From contig MENE01000011.1 of the NCBI GenBank assembly GCA_001769005.1, positions 1-10,031 of the forward strand: a stretch of 10,031 bases of DNA. The letters run 5' to 3'. The first letter of the stretch is position 1. Each line of letters starts with the position of its first letter. The notes under the pieces are model-generated. The model searched no databases and was not told the origin of the DNA. It worked only from the letters and a program-made list of their open reading frames with translations. A program made the position numbers and the translations under genes. The DNA comes from Bacteroidetes bacterium GWA2_31_9b (lineage in GTDB: Bacteria; Bacteroidota; Bacteroidia; Bacteroidales; UBA12077). Shown here piece after piece: positions 7,276 to 10,031 of the stretch.

Positions 7276-7306
7276 AAAAAAGGTTGTCCATTATAGACAA
7301 CCTTTT
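7276..7306 (-). terminator. Rho-independent terminator of the porin-amtB operon
   Basis: AAAAGGTTGTC (7278-7288) pairs with GACAACCTTTT (7296-7306) around a 7-base loop. On the minus strand it is followed by a T tract ending at 7276. It lies 28 bases past the amtB stop codon. The A/T flanks make it potentially bidirectional. Confidence 0.87.
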
Positions 7307-7334
7307 AAATTAAGATGAATTTAAGTTAAAAAAA

Positions 7335-8552
7335 CTATAAAGCTCCTTCGTCATAAGCTCTTTCGCCATGTAAAGCAGCATCTAACCCTTCTTTTTCATG
7401 CGCTTCAGAAACTCTAACAGGAGTAATCATATTTATTAGAATCAACATTAAATAAGTAAATAAGAAAGCATATACAGAAGCTCCAACAACAGCTATCAAC
7501 TCTTTAAAGAAGAATGATGAATTTCCTGCTAATAAACCATCTGCACCAGCTGGATTTAAATTTTTATATGCAAAAACTCCAAGTAAAATGGTACCTAAAA
7601 ATCCACCAACGCCGTGAACTCCCCAAACATCTAAAGCATCGTCCCATTTCATTTTGTTTTTTAGTTGAACAGCAAAATAACACACAAGACCTGCTGCTGT
7701 ACCTATAATTGGAGCAGCCCAAACAGGAACGAATCCTGCACAAGGTGTAATTGTTGCTAAACCGGCAATACCCCCTGTTAATAATCCAACCAATTTTGGT
7801 TTTCGTTCTCTCGACCACTCTATAACTAACCACGTTATAGTTGCAAATGATGCAGCGATATCTGTATTTAAGAATGCTGTAACTGTAATTCCATCAACAG
7901 CAACTTCGCTTCCGGCATTAAATCCATACCAACCGAACCACAATAATCCACTACCAATAGCAACCAAAGGAATACTATTAGGTGTTGAATTTTTATCAAC
8001 CCTGGCACCTACATAAAAAACAGAAGCCAATGCAGCAAAACCAGCTGTAGCATGAACAACAATTCCACCAGCAAAATCTAGTACACCCCATTCAGCTAAT
8101 AAACCACCACCCCAAATCATGTGTACAAAAGGATAGTAAACAAAAATCTGCCAAACAGTTAAGAAAATCATATATGATTTAAACGTTACACGATTTGCAA
8201 AAGCCCCTGTAATAAGAGCAGGAGTAATAATTGCAAACATCATTTGGTAGGCTATGAAAACAAATTCGGGAATTTTGCCATTGGTGTACATCGAATCAAC
8301 TCCAATACCCATTAAGAATGCTTTATCGAAGTTTCCAATTATACCGCCAGCACCACCACTGAAGCATAACGAATACCCAAAGAATATCCATAAAACAGTT
8401 GTCCATCCCATAGACACAAAGCTTTGAATCATTATACCCAAAATGTTTCTTTTAGTAGCCAAACCTCCATAAAAGAAAGCTAATCCGGGTGTCATTAACA
8501 TTACCAAGCTAGTTGCAAGCAACATAAACCCAGTTGAACCAGTTTCTAACAT
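7335..8552 (-). CDS. amtB: Ammonium transporter (Amt/AmtB family)
   Basis: This 405-residue inner-membrane channel imports ammonium and works as a trimer. The sequence is hydrophobic throughout and fits 11 transmembrane helices. Key features are MLMTPGLAFFYGG (18-30), a likely gate phenylalanine F106 in MMFAIITPAL, D159 in LDFAGGIVVH, and the pore twin histidines H167 and H313 (VWGVHGVGG). WFGWYGFNAGS (205-215) and the C-terminal HGERAY (395-400) also match, the last being the tail that PII proteins contact in other Amt proteins. There is no cleavable signal peptide as in E. coli AmtB. The start is supported by AGGGAG 7 bases upstream. It follows the porin-like gene by 34 bases and is followed by a terminator, so it is the last gene of the operon. 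No glnK is beside it in this window. Confidence 0.96.
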   Translation of the reverse strand: MLETGSTGFMLLATSLVMLMTPGLAFFYGGLATKRNILGIMIQSFVSMGWTTVLWIFFGYSLCFSGGAGGIIGNFDKAFLMGIGVDSMYTNGKIPEFVFIAYQMMFAIITPALITGAFANRVTFKSYMIFLTVWQIFVYYPFVHMIWGGGLLAEWGVLDFAGGIVVHATAGFAALASVFYVGARVDKNSTPNSIPLVAIGSGLLWFGWYGFNAGSEVAVDGITVTAFLNTDIAASFATITWLVIEWSRERKPKLVGLLTGGIAGLATITPCAGFVPVWAAPIIGTAAGLVCYFAVQLKNKMKWDDALDVWGVHGVGGFLGTILLGVFAYKNLNPAGADGLLAGNSSFFFKELIAVVGASVYAFLFTYLMLILINMITPVRVSEAHEKEGLDAALHGERAYDEGAL

Positions 8553-8559
8553 ACTATTT

Positions 8560-8565
8560 CTCCCT
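8560..8565 (-). promoter_or_regulatory. Shine-Dalgarno sequence of amtB
   Basis: On the minus strand AGGGAG lies 7 bases before the amtB ATG. It is the clearest ribosome binding site in a window whose other starts mostly lack one. It fixes the amtB start and suggests independent, efficient translation of the second gene of the operon. Confidence 0.6.
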
Positions 8566-8586
8566 AATTAATTAATACTTTATTTA

Positions 8587-9360
8587 TTAAAATGAAATTC
8601 CTAAAACCATAAAAATGTTTTGTGTTTGTGGATTCGTAATGAGTGAAACCGCAAAAGGAACAGAAAAACTATCGGTAATCTTAATATCTTTTGAGCCGGT
8701 AATTCCCATATTTACTATTCCTAAATAATCACCATAAAAACCTGACTCCCCTTTTTCTAAATCAGGAGCAATAAGATTTGCACCAACAAAAGCATTGAAT
8801 GTAATTTGTGCAAGAATATCTCTTGAATAACCTATTTCTGCATATGTAGAGTAAAATTTATCACCTTCGGCATTTCTTTTATCAGCACCCCAAATATTTG
8901 TTGCAATTAAAAATGTAAAAGGAATTTTTTCTGTTCCGTTAAACGCTAGAGTAGCTTCCAAAAGATGACCGGTTTTATCTTCGTTAAATTCGTAGTATTT
9001 ATTATTTGTAGCTAAATCGTTTGGAAAAAAATAATCGGTTAACGTAAGGCTAAACATCTCCTTAAGAGTATATGAAAGATATAAATCTGTTTCCTGTGTT
9101 GATGAAAAAGAACCTGAGTTTATTTGGCTAGTAGCAAAAGCGCCCCAATAACCAATTGCAAACCCACCCGCTGATAATTCAATGCTAGGTTGAATACTTG
9201 GAGATCGTCCGAAATCAGTTCCTCTCCATACATAGCGACTCACAATATCGGAACCAATAGTAAAGTTAAACTTGCTTTCTTTAGTTTCTGTTTCTTGTGA
9301 AAAAGCAGAAAAATCATGTATTAAAAAAATGAATAAAATAATAGTGATAAGTTTTTTCAT
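8587..9360 (-). CDS. TorF/Gcw_chp-family putative outer-membrane porin
   Basis: This 257-residue protein begins with a signal peptide (MKK, a hydrophobic run to about 14, likely cut after residue 21 or 22 near AFSQ). The mature part is made of amphipathic strands and ends in phenylalanine (GISF), as expected for an outer-membrane beta barrel. The motif SDIVSRYVWRG at 37-47, followed by GRSPSIQPS (51-59), is characteristic of the family called Gcw_chp or TorF (TIGR02001). Its biochemical role is not established. It is the first gene of a two-gene operon with amtB (34-base gap). From memory, relatives occur beside ammonium transporter and PII genes in other bacteria, so a role in getting ammonium or a small nitrogen compound across the outer membrane is a reasonable inference. 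A -7-like element lies about 40 bases upstream. Confidence 0.77.
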   Translation of the reverse strand: MKKLITIILFIFLIHDFSAFSQETETKESKFNFTIGSDIVSRYVWRGTDFGRSPSIQPSIELSAGGFAIGYWGAFATSQINSGSFSSTQETDLYLSYTLKEMFSLTLTDYFFPNDLATNNKYYEFNEDKTGHLLEATLAFNGTEKIPFTFLIATNIWGADKRNAEGDKFYSTYAEIGYSRDILAQITFNAFVGANLIAPDLEKGESGFYGDYLGIVNMGITGSKDIKITDSFSVPFAVSLITNPQTQNIFMVLGISF

Positions 9361-9399
9361 ATTTACTCTTTTTGATTAACAATTAAAATTCTAACCAAA

Positions 9400-9407
9400 C
9401 AAAGGTA
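9400..9407 (-). promoter_or_regulatory. -7-like element for the porin-amtB operon
   Basis: On the minus strand this reads TACCTTTG, an exact TAnnTTTG match, 39 bases before the porin ATG. The predicted transcript start is near 9393, leaving a leader of about 33 bases. No clear -33 TTTG is seen, which would fit a promoter needing an activator. Confidence 0.45.
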
Positions 9408-9442
9408 GAAGTATTAAACTCAGATGTTATAAGGGTTTTAGC

Positions 9443-9456
9443 GTAATTGTGTTTAC
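9443..9456. promoter_or_regulatory. Palindrome GTAA-N6-TTAC, candidate regulator site
   Basis: The sequence GTAATTGTGTTTAC has GTAA and TTAC arms around six bases, so it also fits GTA-N8-TAC, the site type of NtcA and some other CRP/FNR-family regulators. Its centre is about 56 bases upstream of the predicted porin-operon transcript start. The match is short and could be chance. Confidence 0.3.
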
Positions 9457-9472
9457 AAGAAATGCTTAGCCA

Positions 9473-9489
9473 ATAGGTAAATTACCGAT
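9473..9489. promoter_or_regulatory. Palindrome GGTAAATTACC, candidate operator
   Basis: GGTAA and TTACC flank a single central A (9476-9486). After one mismatched pair the symmetry continues for two more pairs (AT at 9473-9474 with AT at 9488-9489). It shares the GTAA/TTAC half-sites of the palindrome 20 bases to its left. It sits between the two divergent promoter-like elements. Confidence 0.35.
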
Positions 9490-9535
9490 ATTAAAAATTG
9501 TAAAAAATCAATTAAAAACAGTGCTATTTAGACAA

Positions 9536-9562
9536 TTGATATCTAAATGTTTCTTACTTTTG
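9536..9562 (+). promoter_or_regulatory. Promoter-like pair before the sensor gene
   Basis: TACTTTTG (9555-9562) matches TAnnTTTG exactly and is preceded, after 16 bases, by TTG (9536-9538) in ATTG, a partial -33 element. The element ends 10 bases before the ATG at 9573, so the leader would be only a few bases long. Confidence 0.45.
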
Positions 9563-9572
9563 AAAAGCTACT

Positions 9573-10031
9573 ATGAAAACAATTTTCAGATATAAAACTA
9601 CCATTACACAAAAGCTTTTTGTTTACTACCTTTTTTTGTGTTTAACAACGATTACCATTTTAAGTGTCTACTCCTATTATACTGCTAAAAGTGCACTTAT
9701 TTCAAGAACTTACGATCAGTTAACATCGGTTCGATTTGAAAAAATCCAAAGTTTAAACCGATATTCAGAATTGAATATATTAAATAAGGATTCAGCGTTA
9801 ACAGATAAAGATATTGAATCAATAAATTCTTTAATGTTTAATACAAATCCACGCAATGGCTTGGGAAAAACTGGCGAAGCATATCTTGTAGATAGCAATT
9901 ACAAAATGCTTACAAGCTCCAGGTTTAAGGAACATAGAAATCCTGACATATTTGTAAAGACAAAAGCTACACAAGATGTTTTTATTGGTATGTCGGGGAC
10001 AAATGAATACTTAGATTACAGAAATGTTAAG
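9573..10031 (+). CDS. Membrane sensor protein with Cache-like periplasmic domain, 3' truncated by window end
   Basis: An open frame runs from ATG at 9573 to the last base, giving 153 residues with no stop. Residues about 15-37 form a transmembrane helix after a short basic N terminus. A coiled, polar segment follows (ISRTYDQLTSVRFEKIQSL, 43-61). NGLGKTGEAYLVD at 95-107 and SSRF at 115-118 match the beta-strand pattern GxxGExYLV of Cache-type extracytoplasmic sensor domains. The layout predicts a second transmembrane helix and a cytoplasmic output domain beyond the window (histidine kinase, cyclase, phosphatase or methyl-accepting type), which cannot be told apart here. It is divergent from the porin-amtB operon. 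The ligand is unknown; a link to nitrogen supply is only suggested by position. Confidence 0.75.
   Translation, partial: MKTIFRYKTTITQKLFVYYLFLCLTTITILSVYSYYTAKSALISRTYDQLTSVRFEKIQSLNRYSELNILNKDSALTDKDIESINSLMFNTNPRNGLGKTGEAYLVDSNYKMLTSSRFKEHRNPDIFVKTKATQDVFIGMSGTNEYLDYRNVK

Larger units (their letters stand above)
7004..7334. other. Intergenic region between the lipoprotein gene and amtB, rich in small repeats
   Basis: These 331 bases hold no supported gene. The left part (about 7004-7160) is very AT-rich and contains the probable upstream region of the lipoprotein gene. From about 7161 the composition changes. A small hairpin CTGC/GCAG lies at 7166-7178, followed by ATTCAAGATTCAG-type sequence, the dispersed-repeat-like segment at 7236-7270, and the amtB terminator at 7276-7306. 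Confidence 0.6.
9361..9572. other. Divergent intergenic control region, porin-amtB operon versus sensor gene
   Basis: This 212-base spacer holds no gene. It contains a minus-strand -7-like element (9400-9407), a plus-strand -7-like element (9555-9562), and two palindromes that could be operators (9443-9456 and 9473-9489). Its layout suggests joint control of the two divergent units, which is inference. Confidence 0.5.

Noticed and set aside
7564..7833. Minus-strand reading frame within amtB
   Set aside because: It lies in another frame of a clearly conserved Amt gene and encodes an Arg/Cys-rich sequence typical of a shadow frame.
9716..9898. Minus-strand 60-residue frame
   Set aside because: It is the complement of the sensor gene, whose plus-strand frame has a transmembrane helix and a Cache motif and continues to the window end.

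Overview
The window looks like ordinary chromosome from an AT-rich member of the Bacteroidota. Four things point that way: the low GC content; start regions that mostly lack a Shine-Dalgarno sequence; repeated matches to the Bacteroidota sigma-A -7 element TAnnTTTG just upstream of genes; and the protein types present, namely a single-POTRA Omp85-like protein, a lipoprotein with an acidic stretch after the lipobox cysteine, and a Bacteroidota-style 2-Cys peroxiredoxin. I cannot name a genus.

Left part (1-4720, plus strand). The window opens inside an M49 (dipeptidyl peptidase III-like) zinc peptidase, which ends at a strong hairpin terminator. Next comes an Omp85/BamA-like outer-membrane protein that has no ATG start, then a typical 2-Cys peroxiredoxin with its own terminator. 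pabB (aminodeoxychorismate synthase component I) follows, with a -7-like element almost touching its ATG.

Middle (4724-7334). tilS (tRNA-Ile lysidine synthetase) follows pabB after a 3-base gap, so the two are probably cotranscribed. Facing tilS on the minus strand is a predicted surface lipoprotein built from YD/RHS-like short repeats. The two spacers beside it (6047-6229 and 7004-7334) contain small repeats. One of these, at 7236-7270, resembles the dispersed GTCATTGCGA...GAAGCAATCT-type element found in many bacterial genomes.

Right part (7335-10031). A minus-strand operon encodes a TorF/Gcw_chp-type outer-membrane protein followed by an AmtB ammonium channel, and ends at a hairpin terminator. 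No glnK (PII) gene lies inside the window. The porin-like gene is divergent from a gene running off the right edge (9573-10031, plus) that encodes a membrane sensor with a Cache-like periplasmic domain. The 212-base spacer between them has a promoter-like element in each direction and two small palindromes (9443-9456 and 9473-9489). A plausible reading is an ammonium-uptake operon facing a sensor gene, but the regulatory link is inference.

I found no CRISPR array, tRNA, rRNA, intact insertion sequence, phage or defence gene. The points most worth a second look are the missing start codon of the Omp85-like gene, the very short distance between promoter-like elements and start codons, the divergent porin-amtB/sensor region with its palindromes, and the dispersed repeat near 7250.
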